Shown: positions 37,382 to 45,717 of the stretch, in pieces
Numbering within the stretch: the stretch's first letter is position 1
Layout of the letters: the number at the start of each line of letters is the position of its first letter
From: Bradyrhizobium niftali
GTDB taxonomy: Bacteria; Pseudomonadota; Alphaproteobacteria; Rhizobiales; Xanthobacteraceae
DNA length: 64,000 nt
Assembly: GCF_004571025.1 (NCBI RefSeq)
Contig: NZ_SPQT01000037.1
Span: 22,018-86,017 of the forward strand
Reading direction: 5' to 3'
Made by a program: the position numbers and the translations under genes
Notes under the pieces: model-generated
The model's database searches: none
Seen by the model: only the letters and a program-made list of their open reading frames with translations
What the model was told of the DNA's origin: nothing

Positions 37382-38584
37382 TCACCAGAAAACCGGGAAC
37401 TCCTCGAACCCGCCAGTGATGATCTCCTTGCGCAACTTCAATTGTTCGGGCGCGACGGCCAGGCGCAGCGCGGGAAAGCGCTGGAAGATCGAACCGAACA
37501 CCGCCTTGAGTTCCAGCCTGGCCAGCTCCCCGCCGATACAGGAGTGCGGCCCGTAGGAGAACGCCAGGTGCGGCTTTTCCTGGCGTCCGATGTCGAAGAT
37601 TTCCGGCGCGTCGAAATGGCGCGGATCGAACGACGTTGCCGGCAGGCCGACCAGCACCTTGCTCTCGGCGGGAATATGCACGCCCGCGATGGTCACGTCG
37701 GTTTTCGGATAGCGCATGATGCCGTCCCAGCCCGCGCCCGGCGGGTACATGCGCAGGATTTCCTCCACGGCCTTGTCCACCAGGGATGGATCGCCGATCA
37801 GGCGTTCGCGCTGTTGCGGATGGCGGAACATGGCCAGCAGGCCGCATTCGATCTGCGCGACGGTGCTCTCGTGTCCCGCCACCAGCATGCCTGCCGCCAG
37901 GCCGATCGCTTCTTCCTCGGTCGCCTTGCCCTGGTCGACCGCCGCGAGCAGATCCGTCAGCAGGTTGTCGCCCGGATTCTGGCGCTTGTCCCGCATCTTG
38001 TCGCGAATGTAGGCGCGCAGTTCTTCCCAGGCCAAGCGCGACGCCCTGCGCGGGCCGCTTTCATGCTGGTGCGTCATCACCTCGTCGGACAGCCGAGCGA
38101 AAAAGGCGTGATCCTCGTAGAGCAGGCCCATCAGGGCGCTGATGACCATGGCCGGAAGCGGAAACGAGAGGTGGCGCCGCAAGTCGGCGGGCTGGCGCTG
38201 GGCCGCCAGGTTCTCGAACAACTGCGCAGCGATCGCCTCGACATGCGGCGTCAGCAGCTTCACCCGGCGGCTGCTGAAGGCCGGCGCGACGAGCGTACGT
38301 AACCGGACATGGTCGCCCCCCTCGTGCGACACGAGCCACCCCGGCGAACCGAGAATCACCGAATCCGGGGTGAACGCCGTCGGCGGCATTCCCGCCGGCC
38401 GGAACGCGGCGTCGGACAGCGCCGCCTTGGCCTCGTCGTAGCCTGTCACCCACCAGCCTTCGTGCCCGGACGGGAAACGCACGCGGTGTATCGGACCGTT
38501 GGCGCGTAGCGCCAACATCTCGGGCGAGGGCTCGATGTGATCGACGCGCCACATCGGCAGCATCGGCAGGGGTTGTTCGGACAC
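37382..38584 (-). CDS. cyp112: cytochrome P450 CYP112, gibberellin pathway
   Basis: A 400-residue P450 with heme motif FSYGPHSCIG (C349), I-helix AGHEST (236-241) and ExxR in VEEILRMYPP. In the bacterial pathway it carries out the C-20 oxidations that convert GA12 to GA9. It is the first gene of the operon and lies 92 bp upstream of cyp114. No further P450 (CYP115, needed for GA4) is seen upstream, so GA9 is the predicted end product of this operon on its own. Confidence 0.95.
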   Translation of the reverse strand: MSEQPLPMLPMWRVDHIEPSPEMLALRANGPIHRVRFPSGHEGWWVTGYDEAKAALSDAAFRPAGMPPTAFTPDSVILGSPGWLVSHEGGDHVRLRTLVAPAFSSRRVKLLTPHVEAIAAQLFENLAAQRQPADLRRHLSFPLPAMVISALMGLLYEDHAFFARLSDEVMTHQHESGPRRASRLAWEELRAYIRDKMRDKRQNPGDNLLTDLLAAVDQGKATEEEAIGLAAGMLVAGHESTVAQIECGLLAMFRHPQQRERLIGDPSLVDKAVEEILRMYPPGAGWDGIMRYPKTDVTIAGVHIPAESKVLVGLPATSFDPRHFDAPEIFDIGRQEKPHLAFSYGPHSCIGGELARLELKAVFGSIFQRFPALRLAVAPEQLKLRKEIITGGFEEFPVFW

Positions 38585-38851
38585 GGTAGCACTTCACTCT
38601 CTAAGCGATGGAGGGGCGCAAGGTGCCCACAGGCGCTGCGGTCACCGACTTTCCGTGCGCTTGCGTTCGCTTCTGTTGGTCGATGATGCGGCGGGGAAGG
38701 CGACCGATTCCTAGAGCGTCAAGTTGGCTTTAGCCAGCTACCGAATCTTGTAGTAGTCCCTAAGCTAAGCGCTTGGTGCCACAAAACATATGCGGAAACT
38801 CTGTCGCCACGCGCTACCACACGGAAACCTATTTCAGATGGGTATCCGCCT
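38585..38851. promoter_or_regulatory. region upstream of the gibberellin operon
   Basis: The promoter of the operon must lie here or just beyond. No GG-N10-GC sigma-54 signature was found on the minus strand. An imperfect inverted repeat AGTTGGCT-TT-AGCCAGCT spans 38722-38739, about 140 bp upstream of the cyp112 ATG, and could be an operator. No CYP115 remnant was recognised. Confidence 0.4.
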
Positions 38852-39043
38852 ATGTTGGTTGGCCTCATGCGCGTCTCAGAACACGGACCTGCAGCGCGAT
38901 GCGCTGCTCGGCTCGCCATCGTGACCTCGCTCGAAGGACAATTGGGTGGCGTTCCACTCGCTGACCGAGAACCTGCACACGGCGACGCCCTCGGGCGAAT
39001 TCCTGTTCCGGGTGCGCGCGCTCGCGCAGAGCGCGCTTTAATC
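38852..39043 (+). pseudogene. serine recombinase (invertase/resolvase) remnant
   Basis: Pieces in shifted frames read MLVGLMRVSEH (38852), then NTDLQRDALLGSPS, then VAFHSLTENLHTATPSGEFL ending FRVRALAQSAL (about 38948-39043). This is the order of the N-terminal domain of DNA invertase/resolvase proteins (MxIGYxRVS...DLQRDAL...F.SLTE.IDT.TP.GRL.FHV). The catalytic Ser is in RVS. At least two frameshifts and the loss of about 40 residues make it dead. It bounds the gibberellin operon on its promoter side. Confidence 0.7.
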
Positions 39044-39044
39044 T

Positions 39045-39416
39045 AGGACCATGTTGCAAGCCACTTGCGCACGTTCGCGTTGGCACCATCGCCAAACTCA
39101 AGAACCGCGTTCTCGTCGATGAAATACGCGGTTGCGGAATCCGGCGCGGCGCAACCTCGCCCGCCTCGGATTCGTCATCGAACCCAAGGCCGGCTAGCTC
39201 TGCCAGCGCCCGCTTCAGACTCCACGGAGATAGGGGCACCCTCGCTACGGCGTATTCGATCGCGGCCTCAACCTGATCGCGCGTCAGCGGTGGAAAATCC
39301 TCGACAATCTCCTCGGCCGATTGCCCACGGGCGAGGGCGTCCACCATAGACGGGAACTCTCTTGCTTTGATGATGGGTTGGTTGCGATCACCTCCGACTT
39401 GTACCCATCGACGCAT
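39045..39416 (-). pseudogene. DUF433-like antitoxin remnant
   Basis: The segment AREFPSMVDALARGQSAEEI followed by EDFPPLTRDQVEAAIEYAVA is the signature of DUF433 family antitoxins (VapB-like HTH partner of DUF5615 PIN-like toxins). The start of the family domain is missing and the frame changes near 39165. In another frame the DNA then reads YFIDENAVLEFGDGANANVR to about 39045, which I do not recognise. Probably a degraded toxin-antitoxin or orphan antitoxin locus. Confidence 0.55.
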
Positions 39417-39561
39417 TCAGACGATGAAGACCGCTTTTGAGGTCAGCGTCGATCTTGCCAAGATCAAGGACTAATTCGCCAAAACGCGACTCGGTGCGAG
39501 TCGAAGCACAGCTGCCGGATCGCTTCATACAGGCGAGCCGGGGTAAGATCTCTGAAGGTCC

Positions 39562-39720
39562 ATGAATGCCTGGCTCAGCCCGCAGGAAAATAGCAACGGA
39601 ACACCAACCCAACGGCAGCTCGACGGACTGAAGCGGCTGAGGGGAATTGCCCGCGTTCCAAATAAATCCGAAGCCGTCACGTCAAAAGAGGAAGCGGAGA
39701 AGCTCTACGGGAGCGACTAA
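39562..39720 (+). CDS. small hypothetical protein (52 residues)
   Basis: ATG at 39562 to TAA at 39720: MNAWLSPQENSNGTPTQRQL, then GLKRLRGIARVPNKSEAVTS, then KEEAEKLYGSD. It is hydrophilic with good helix potential, so it may be real or may be the tail of a broken gene. It lies 63 bp before the PaiB-like gene. No family recognised. Confidence 0.35.
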   Translation: MNAWLSPQENSNGTPTQRQLDGLKRLRGIARVPNKSEAVTSKEEAEKLYGSD

Positions 39721-39783
39721 AACTGGCAGTTTTCTCGCATGTTGACTTGCGTCTATCTCGACGACTTCCAACGGAGAGCCTTC

Positions 39784-40413
39784 ATGTACATACCAACCCA
39801 CTTTCGAGATGACGACATCGAGAATATTCGAGCGACAATCCGCTGCGCCCGATTGGCCAACCTAGTCACAGCGACATCAGATGGGCCACTTGCGACGCCT
39901 CTTCCGCTCTTCCTCGACGAGAGCGAAGGCGAACACGGCGCACTATACGGGCATCTGGCGAAGGGCAATCCGCAATGGCGCACGGCCCCGATCGGAGAAG
40001 CTCTGGCGATCTTTACTGGCGCAGAGGCTTATGTGACGCCATCCTGGTATCCTAGCAAGCGACAAGCTGAACATGTGGTTCCGACATGGAATTACATCGC
40101 GGTCCACGCCCATGGGCCGATTGAGTTCTTCGAGGATCCCACTCGCCTGCTTGAGGTTGTGACGCGTCTGACGAATATCCATGAGACATCACGTGCGACG
40201 CCCTGGGCCGTCAGCGATGCTCCCGCGGATTTCATCGCCGCCCAGTTGCGTGAAATCGTCGGCGTGCGCATCCCGATCACCATGGTCGAAGGCAAACGCA
40301 AGATGAGCCAAAACCGCCCCACGCCTGATCGCATTGGTATCGCCACCGGCCTAGCGGCGAGCAAACTGGCACGGGACCAGGAAGTTGGTGCTCTTATCTT
40401 GGTTCAGGACTGA
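39784..40413 (+). CDS. PaiB-like FMN-binding protein (negative transcriptional regulator family)
   Basis: A 209-residue protein starting MYIPTHFRDDDI at 39784; the in-frame ATG at 39739 adds an atypical N-terminus. It carries the PaiB family features: PLATPLPLFLD, YGHLAKGNPQWRT, FTGAEAYVTPSWYPSKR, VPTWNYIAVHAHG and a C-terminal KMSQNR. PaiB proteins bind FMN and in Bacillus act as repressors of sporulation and protease genes; many homologues are general flavin-binding proteins. It stands alone between remnants, so its role here is unclear. Confidence 0.9.
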   Translation: MYIPTHFRDDDIENIRATIRCARLANLVTATSDGPLATPLPLFLDESEGEHGALYGHLAKGNPQWRTAPIGEALAIFTGAEAYVTPSWYPSKRQAEHVVPTWNYIAVHAHGPIEFFEDPTRLLEVVTRLTNIHETSRATPWAVSDAPADFIAAQLREIVGVRIPITMVEGKRKMSQNRPTPDRIGIATGLAASKLARDQEVGALILVQD

Positions 40414-41292
40414 GACGAAAATGTGCATGACCAGCAGCGCCGCAGCCATCTTACATCTACAGCTCTCACAAACCCCAGCGGTCGGGCCATCAATTAACTC
40501 GCGAAATTCACGAACGGAAACGTCAGCTCGGGCTTGCCGCACTGTGCAGACACTTGTCCGTATTCTGACAGAGGCACAATCTCGTGTCAGGTCCAGTACA
40601 ACGCGCGTAGTAAGCGTCCAGACTCTCGAAAGCCCATCCGACTCTGCGGCTCCCTGCGCCGCCTGGGATGGCCATTGCTCAAAACAAAGCAATCCAGAAA
40701 AGAGCCGCGGAGGCAGCAATGCTCACGCTCTCCAAACTCCATCTCGCACCCGGAAGCAATTACATTGTTGAACCAATTCGCGCACAAGTGACAACGACTT
40801 GGAATGGAGACTCACGTCAGCGACGTTTTGACAGTTGCGAGCTGCGCAACTCAGTTTAGGAGCATGAGCAAGCAAGAGCCGCTACGCTTGTATATGCAGG
40901 CCAATGATTTGTCCCAGAAAGAACCGTCATCGTCATAGTGAGCGATATGCCTGTTGAGACGGAACTTGCCCGCAATCTCGGTCTCGTCAACGTATCAATC
41001 GTGGGATGATTTGTTTTCGAGGCGCGCTTCCGCGCGGCAGGGCCGGACTACATAATTCATGACCACCATAAACTATTGCCAATTCAACAGAGTTAGTGAT
41101 TACAAAAGCGTGACTGAAGATCTGCCGTTTGCTCGCTCCTGCTGTCGCTTCGCGATTCGACATTCGAAGGGGTGAGCTCGGTGAGCGAGTTCTTTCGTCA
41201 CTCCGCCCAACCACTGGGTCAGTTCGATGGACTCGCGCCAAATGCCACGATTCATTTACGGCCCATGATCGAGTACATGCTTGCGTTTTGCT
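40414..41292. other. 879-bp region without a recognisable gene
   Basis: ORFs of 60-130 codons overlap on both strands but none resembles a family. The last part forms the leader of the dioxygenase gene. I searched 41090-41290 for a TGT-N10-ACA NifA site and found none. Confidence 0.4.
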
Positions 41293-41308
41293 TGGCACGA
41301 TGCTTGCT
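41293..41308 (+). promoter_or_regulatory. sigma-54 (-24/-12) promoter of the dioxygenase gene
   Basis: TGGCACGATGCTTGCT is a full match to the consensus TGGCAC-N5-TTGCT, with GG at 41294-41295 and GC at 41306-41307. The expected transcription start is near 41319, 45 bp before the ATG at 41364. Confidence 0.75.
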
Positions 41309-41363
41309 GAAGATCATTTGTCCCAAGGGGTGAGGAAGAACTGCAAGGGCTTGGAAAAGCAAG

Positions 41364-42269
41364 ATGAGCACAAACGCTTTGGTCGGAGGCGCCATTCCGA
41401 GCACCGATGTTGTGAAACGTGCAGCGCGCATCGGTGCCGAAGTCAAAAATATCAAGCTATCAGGCGACCTACCGGACCACACGATCGCCGCGATCAACAG
41501 CTTATTGCTCGAGCACAAGGTTATCTTCTTCCGCAATCAAGGCCATCTCGATGACGCTGAGCATGAGCGCTTTGCCGCTCGTCTCGGAAAGCTAGTGCCA
41601 CATCCGATGCTCGGTGCTACCAAGGGGATGGCGTCGCTCCTCGAACTGGACTCCACTCGCGGCGGCGGTCGTGCCGACGTTTGGCATGCGGATGGGACCT
41701 TCGCCGACGCCTATCCTAAGATTTTGGTCCTGCGGGCCGTTGTAATGCCAATGTTCGGAGGCGACACCGTATGGTCGAACACAGCTGCCGCTTATCTTGG
41801 TCTGCCGCCGCCGCTAAAACGGCTTGCCGAGGGCCTATGGGCCGTTCACAGCAACCTCTTCGATTACGCCGGGATCGCGCGGGTCCGTGAGGTCGACAAG
41901 AAACATTTTGACGAGGTGTTCACCAGAACGGTTTTTGAGACCGAGCATCCCGTCGTACGCGTCCATCCCGAAACGGGCGAGCGGACGCTAGTGCTCGGCG
42001 CCTTGGTGAAGGACTTTATTGGAATCGGCAAATACGACGGACAAAAGCTGTTCGATCTGCTCCAGTCTCACATCACTGCGCCCGAAAACACTGTGCGTTG
42101 GAATTGGTTAGAGGGCGATATTGCGCTGTGGGATAACCGCGCAACGCAGCATTACGCGGTCAACGATTACGGGGACCAGCATCGCGTCGTACGTAGGGCC
42201 ACGATCGAGGGTGACGTGCCTCTCAGTGTCGATGGCCGGAGCAGTGTAACGCGAAAGATGACCGAATAA
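41364..42269 (+). CDS. TauD/TfdA-family Fe(II)/2-oxoglutarate dioxygenase
   Basis: A 301-residue non-heme iron oxygenase. The metal triad is H108 and D110 (WHADGTF) with H263 (NRATQHYAVNDY), and R277 or R278 should hold 2-oxoglutarate. The N-terminal part (ARIGAEVKNIKLSGDLPDHT, then LLLEHKVIFFRNQGHLDD) is typical of taurine and alkylsulphatase-type dioxygenases. The substrate is not known from sequence; sulphonates, alkylsulphates and phenoxy acids are used by relatives. It is monocistronic and stands behind an excellent sigma-54 promoter, so it is probably active in the micro-oxic nodule or under nitrogen limitation. Confidence 0.93.
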   Translation: MSTNALVGGAIPSTDVVKRAARIGAEVKNIKLSGDLPDHTIAAINSLLLEHKVIFFRNQGHLDDAEHERFAARLGKLVPHPMLGATKGMASLLELDSTRGGGRADVWHADGTFADAYPKILVLRAVVMPMFGGDTVWSNTAAAYLGLPPPLKRLAEGLWAVHSNLFDYAGIARVREVDKKHFDEVFTRTVFETEHPVVRVHPETGERTLVLGALVKDFIGIGKYDGQKLFDLLQSHITAPENTVRWNWLEGDIALWDNRATQHYAVNDYGDQHRVVRRATIEGDVPLSVDGRSSVTRKMTE

Positions 42270-42454
42270 CTGCACGTCGACGCCCAGCACCCGCCGGCTG
42301 AAAACTGGGAAAAATTGGTAATCGGAGTTGTTTCGGGCAAACTCGAAAGCACACTTTGCGACGCCATATCTCAGCTCTTGATGCCAACTCGGAAGCGCTT
42401 CGCTGTGCTGGCAACTATTTAGCGTGGGCAACGGCTTCGAGGAAACCACGAGCA

Positions 42455-42697
42455 TCACTGTCCTTCGCCGCCAGCCGGTACGTGACCTTCACGTTTCAGT
42501 TTAGAAAATCCTCGGTCAGTGGCCATAAAGCGTGCCAACATGGGGGCGATGAGTTTAGTTGGATCGACCAGTTGACCACCCTGACGCGTAAGCACTTCTG
42601 CATATGCAATGAGATCACGATGCACGGCCGCGGGCAGCTCCGCACTCACTTTGACCGGCTTGTCGTCTGGAAGCTCTCCTATTTTAAGTTTGGGCAT
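42455..42697 (-). CDS. DUF2274 protein at the end of the trb operon
   Basis: An 80-residue protein starting MPKLKIGELPDDKPVKVS at 42697, with a helical remainder (YAEVLTRQGGQLVDPTKLIA, then MLARFMATDRGF). It matches DUF2274, a short protein routinely encoded after trbI in alphaproteobacterial conjugation operons. The start follows the trbI stop by 4 bp. Role unknown; a small cytoplasmic transfer accessory is likely. Confidence 0.85.
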   Translation of the reverse strand: MPKLKIGELPDDKPVKVSAELPAAVHRDLIAYAEVLTRQGGQLVDPTKLIAPMLARFMATDRGFSKLKREGHVPAGGEGQ

Positions 42698-42701
42698 GTT
42701 G

Positions 42702-43913
42702 TCACTCTCTATACGGGGCAAGTATCAGATCATGATTGACAAGAACACGAACCGGGAAACCAGGTCGTACGGTTAGAGTCGGCTGGATGTTGAGGCTTCT
42801 ACGGACGATCTCCTGCCCGGTCTGGTTCAGTGAATCCGAGGCGCCGTGTCGCAATGCTTGGATGATGGCGCTGTCGTTGCTGTTGGTGTCCGAGCCGGCC
42901 CCAAGTTCGGTTCCGACCGCCAGAAGCGTCGACAGTGCCGCAGCCTTGAATAGCTCACCCCAGTGATTGTCGACCTCGTCTTCGAGGCCGGCATAGCCGG
43001 CGGCGTCCGCGCCAGGCTGCCGCTCGAGAACGATAGAACGTCCGTTTGGCATGATGAGCCTGGTCCAAACGAGCAGAACGCGCGACTGGCCGAAAGTGAC
43101 CTGGCTATCGTAGAGCCCGATCAGACGCGCTCCCTGGGGCACAAGCAGAAAGCGTCCGGTCGGCGTGTCAAAGACATTCTCGGTTACCTGCGCGGTAATT
43201 TGGCCTGGTAGGTCGGATCGAATCCCGGTGATCAGGGCTCCCGGAATGACCGTCCCGGCCTGCACGATATATGGTGAAGCTGGCCTCGCGATGCGGTCAG
43301 GGCCGACCGTGCGACGGTCTACGGATGCGTTCACGAAGGCAAGCTTCCGGTCCTGACCGTTCTGCACAAATCCGTCATCGCCTGTGCTCGACGCGTTCGG
43401 CGACGTCACGCGCTCGCCGCCAGCAGTCGCAGCAACGGACGGACGCACTTCTCGACCATTGGTCGAAGCGAACAGGTGACTGATGCGAGCTGCTTCGGTC
43501 TCTTGATCCCGCCGCTGCTGGTCCGGATCAGTGCCGATCATCGGCGACTGGCCTTGAGCGGCAAGTATCGGTCGACCGAGGTCCCCGGGGAGTGGCGGAC
43601 CAAGCTGCGGGATTGGCTGGCGCGGAACGCCAGCATAGTCCTTCGGCAGCGTCGTAATGCCGTCGGCAACATTGTGGTGGCCGGTGCTGTAAAGCTCATC
43701 GGCCGCTTGATTACGGGAGCGAGTGCTCTGTAGCGACCACAGGACCGCTCCGCCGATGACAAGCAGGGCAACCGCGCTCCCGCCGGCCAAGACCTTCCGC
43801 GACAACCGTGTCACGCGCGGATGCTCTGCTCTCAAGCGGAAGCTCCTGGACTGTTCCTCCTGTGTAGGCGGCGGAGCAGCTTGCTGGTGATCGGCTTCAT
43901 TCCGAGTATTCAT
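42702..43913 (-). CDS. trbI: TrbI, VirB10-like type IV secretion protein
   Basis: A 403-residue VirB10/TrbI family protein that spans the envelope and links inner and outer membrane parts of the mating channel. It has a cytoplasmic N-terminus, one membrane helix (VLAGGSAVALLVIGGAVLWS near 41-60), a proline- and gln-rich linker, then the C-terminal barrel domain (AGTVIPGALITGIRSDLPGQ, LVPQGARLIGLYDSQVTFGQ, PGFPVRVLVNHDLILAPY). Its ATG overlaps the trbG stop. Confidence 0.95.
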   Translation of the reverse strand: MNTRNEADHQQAAPPPTQEEQSRSFRLRAEHPRVTRLSRKVLAGGSAVALLVIGGAVLWSLQSTRSRNQAADELYSTGHHNVADGITTLPKDYAGVPRQPIPQLGPPLPGDLGRPILAAQGQSPMIGTDPDQQRRDQETEAARISHLFASTNGREVRPSVAATAGGERVTSPNASSTGDDGFVQNGQDRKLAFVNASVDRRTVGPDRIARPASPYIVQAGTVIPGALITGIRSDLPGQITAQVTENVFDTPTGRFLLVPQGARLIGLYDSQVTFGQSRVLLVWTRLIMPNGRSIVLERQPGADAAGYAGLEDEVDNHWGELFKAAALSTLLAVGTELGAGSDTNSNDSAIIQALRHGASDSLNQTGQEIVRRSLNIQPTLTVRPGFPVRVLVNHDLILAPYRE

Positions 43914-44944
43914 GACGACGGCCTCCCGTCGGTCCTGACAATCCTAACCTTCTGCTGGTGTTCACCGCCAAGCCGCAGTTCGGCGGCCGCAAACAGCCGA
44001 TCGACGATCAATACGTTGGCGTAAGCGCGATAGTTGACGAGTTCGGTCTTGCCGTCTGGACCAATGACGAAGAGCGGAGGCATCTCGCCTTGCACGATCC
44101 CCGCCGGGAATTCGACATAGACCTTGCGGCCATCGTCATATGCGGCGAGCGGCCGCCAGGGAGGACTGTCTCCTTCGATGGCATAGCGGGAAATACGGTG
44201 AGCCGGATCTGGAAGAACGGGTTTCAGAGCGACTGAACGGGATCGTTCGCGCGCTGTTTCCGGATAGTACCAGGCAACAGACGGCATGTATGGTCGCTCG
44301 CGGGAGCGGAGCTCGATCAGGTAGGTGCGCCGATCGGTATTGACGACCAGGTTGGTCTCGATCAAGGCGCGGGTCGGCTTAACCAGGATATGGACGCGTC
44401 GCGTGTCACCGTTCCCGCTCTCGGTGTCGCCTACGACCCAGCGTACGGTATCACCGGCCGCGATCGGTCCTGATCCGGTCAACTGCTCTCCCTCCTCGAG
44501 CGCGATATCCGTAATCTGTCCCGGTGCAGCGTAAATCTGATAGAGCGCCCCGGGACTGTAGGCGTAGATTTGCGCGGCGTTGAAATACCCCCGCTTGCGC
44601 GGTTCGACCCGGGCTGCGCTGTTTGCAGCCTCAACCCGGCTCACCGGTTCAGCGTCTTCCTTCCCTCCCGACTTGCCGCCGAGAGTCGGCTTCCAGGGGG
44701 GCGGAACGTGAAGCGGTCGCGATCTGTCGTCGAGAGCCACGGGCGTCGCCGGCAGCGGAGGAACTTCAGCGTCATAGCTGATCTCCGGCGGGATGTAGGT
44801 CGCGCACCCACCGAGCAAAGACGAGCAAAGCAGAAGCGCGGATAGAAGTGCACGCTTCGAGCTCACGAACTCGGGCCAAGCCGAATTGAGCAAGCCTTGC
44901 GGAAGGGAACATTTCGAATGAATGTCAGACGGCGTCTTGGTCAC
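43910..44944 (-). CDS. trbG: TrbG, VirB9-like type IV secretion protein
   Basis: A 344-residue VirB9/TrbG family outer-membrane-complex protein. The N-terminus carries a lipoprotein-type signal (LLSALLLCSSLLGGCATY), so it is probably lipidated at Cys. VirB9 segments include GALYQIYAAPGQITDIALEE, PTRALIETNLVVNTDRRTYL, and the C-terminal DGKTELVNYRAYANVLIVDR. It overlaps trbI and trbF by 4 bp each, which points to tight translational coupling. Confidence 0.95.
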   Translation of the reverse strand: MTKTPSDIHSKCSLPQGLLNSAWPEFVSSKRALLSALLLCSSLLGGCATYIPPEISYDAEVPPLPATPVALDDRSRPLHVPPPWKPTLGGKSGGKEDAEPVSRVEAANSAARVEPRKRGYFNAAQIYAYSPGALYQIYAAPGQITDIALEEGEQLTGSGPIAAGDTVRWVVGDTESGNGDTRRVHILVKPTRALIETNLVVNTDRRTYLIELRSRERPYMPSVAWYYPETARERSRSVALKPVLPDPAHRISRYAIEGDSPPWRPLAAYDDGRKVYVEFPAGIVQGEMPPLFVIGPDGKTELVNYRAYANVLIVDRLFAAAELRLGGEHQQKVRIVRTDGRPSS

Positions 44945-45624
44945 TGACCCAACTCCTTTGACCAGCTGATAGCGTGGACGTAGACGCCAAGGGGATTCTT
45001 GCGCAGGCGCTCGGCATCGCGTGGTGTCTCGATCACAATCGCTAGGATTGCAGTCCAGCGCTCAGTCAAGCTCAACGAGCCGTTTTCGTAAACGCGCTGG
45101 GTCCACGCGACGCGAAAGCTCTCCGGAGATGCGCGAATGACACTCGAGACGTCCACGGAAATTTGAGTCTTGCCTAGCTTGGCAAAGGGATCATTGTTGC
45201 GCGCGTAGTCGTTGAGCGCGGCGGCGCCGCGATCGGTTGTAAAATCATAGGCCCGGAGCCAGTTTTGGCGCAGAACGATGCCGTCGGCCGGCAGACCTCT
45301 GACATCCTCAATGAACCGCGCCAGATGGTAGGCAATCTGCGCATCAGTGGGTTGATACTCGATGTTGGCCGGCGCGACCCTTTGGGCCTGGCCAAGATGG
45401 TCGACTTCGACCACCCAGGGCGTGATCGATGCCTGGCTCGATCGCCAGACAAGACTACCTGCGAGACCGGCCGATATCATCAAGCAGCCGAACGCCATCA
45501 AGCGCCAGTTCTTAGCCTGCACGCGGGCAGATCCAATGCGGTCGTCCCAAACCTGCGCTGCTTTCTGATAAGGTGTTACCGGTGCGGGCATCCGCCCGTA
45601 ATGAACGGAATTTCGTTTGAACAT
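44941..45624 (-). CDS. trbF: TrbF, VirB8-like type IV secretion protein
   Basis: A 227-residue VirB8/TrbF family inner-membrane protein with a short cytoplasmic N-terminus (PVTPYQKAAQVWDDRIGSAR), one membrane helix (LMAFGCLMISAGLAGSLVW) and a periplasmic domain (LARFIEDVRGLPADGIVLRQ, GKTQISVDVSSVIRASPESF, WTQRVYENGSLSLTERWTAI). It is a scaffold nucleating the channel. It lies 93 bp after trbL and overlaps trbG. Confidence 0.95.
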   Translation of the reverse strand: MFKRNSVHYGRMPAPVTPYQKAAQVWDDRIGSARVQAKNWRLMAFGCLMISAGLAGSLVWRSSQASITPWVVEVDHLGQAQRVAPANIEYQPTDAQIAYHLARFIEDVRGLPADGIVLRQNWLRAYDFTTDRGAAALNDYARNNDPFAKLGKTQISVDVSSVIRASPESFRVAWTQRVYENGSLSLTERWTAILAIVIETPRDAERLRKNPLGVYVHAISWSKELGQ

Positions 45625-45717
45625 CGAAGGTTGCCCCTGGTATCAAGTGATCGGTTTCAAGTCGTGCGATAGGTGGATCTGAGGCGCTGCTGTGCGGCAG
45701 AGATGCAGTGGTGCGTC

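Noticed and set aside
38722..38739. Inverted repeat considered as a type III secretion tts box
   Set aside because: It lacks the required GTCAG...TCGAAAGCT core; only a generic imperfect repeat remains.
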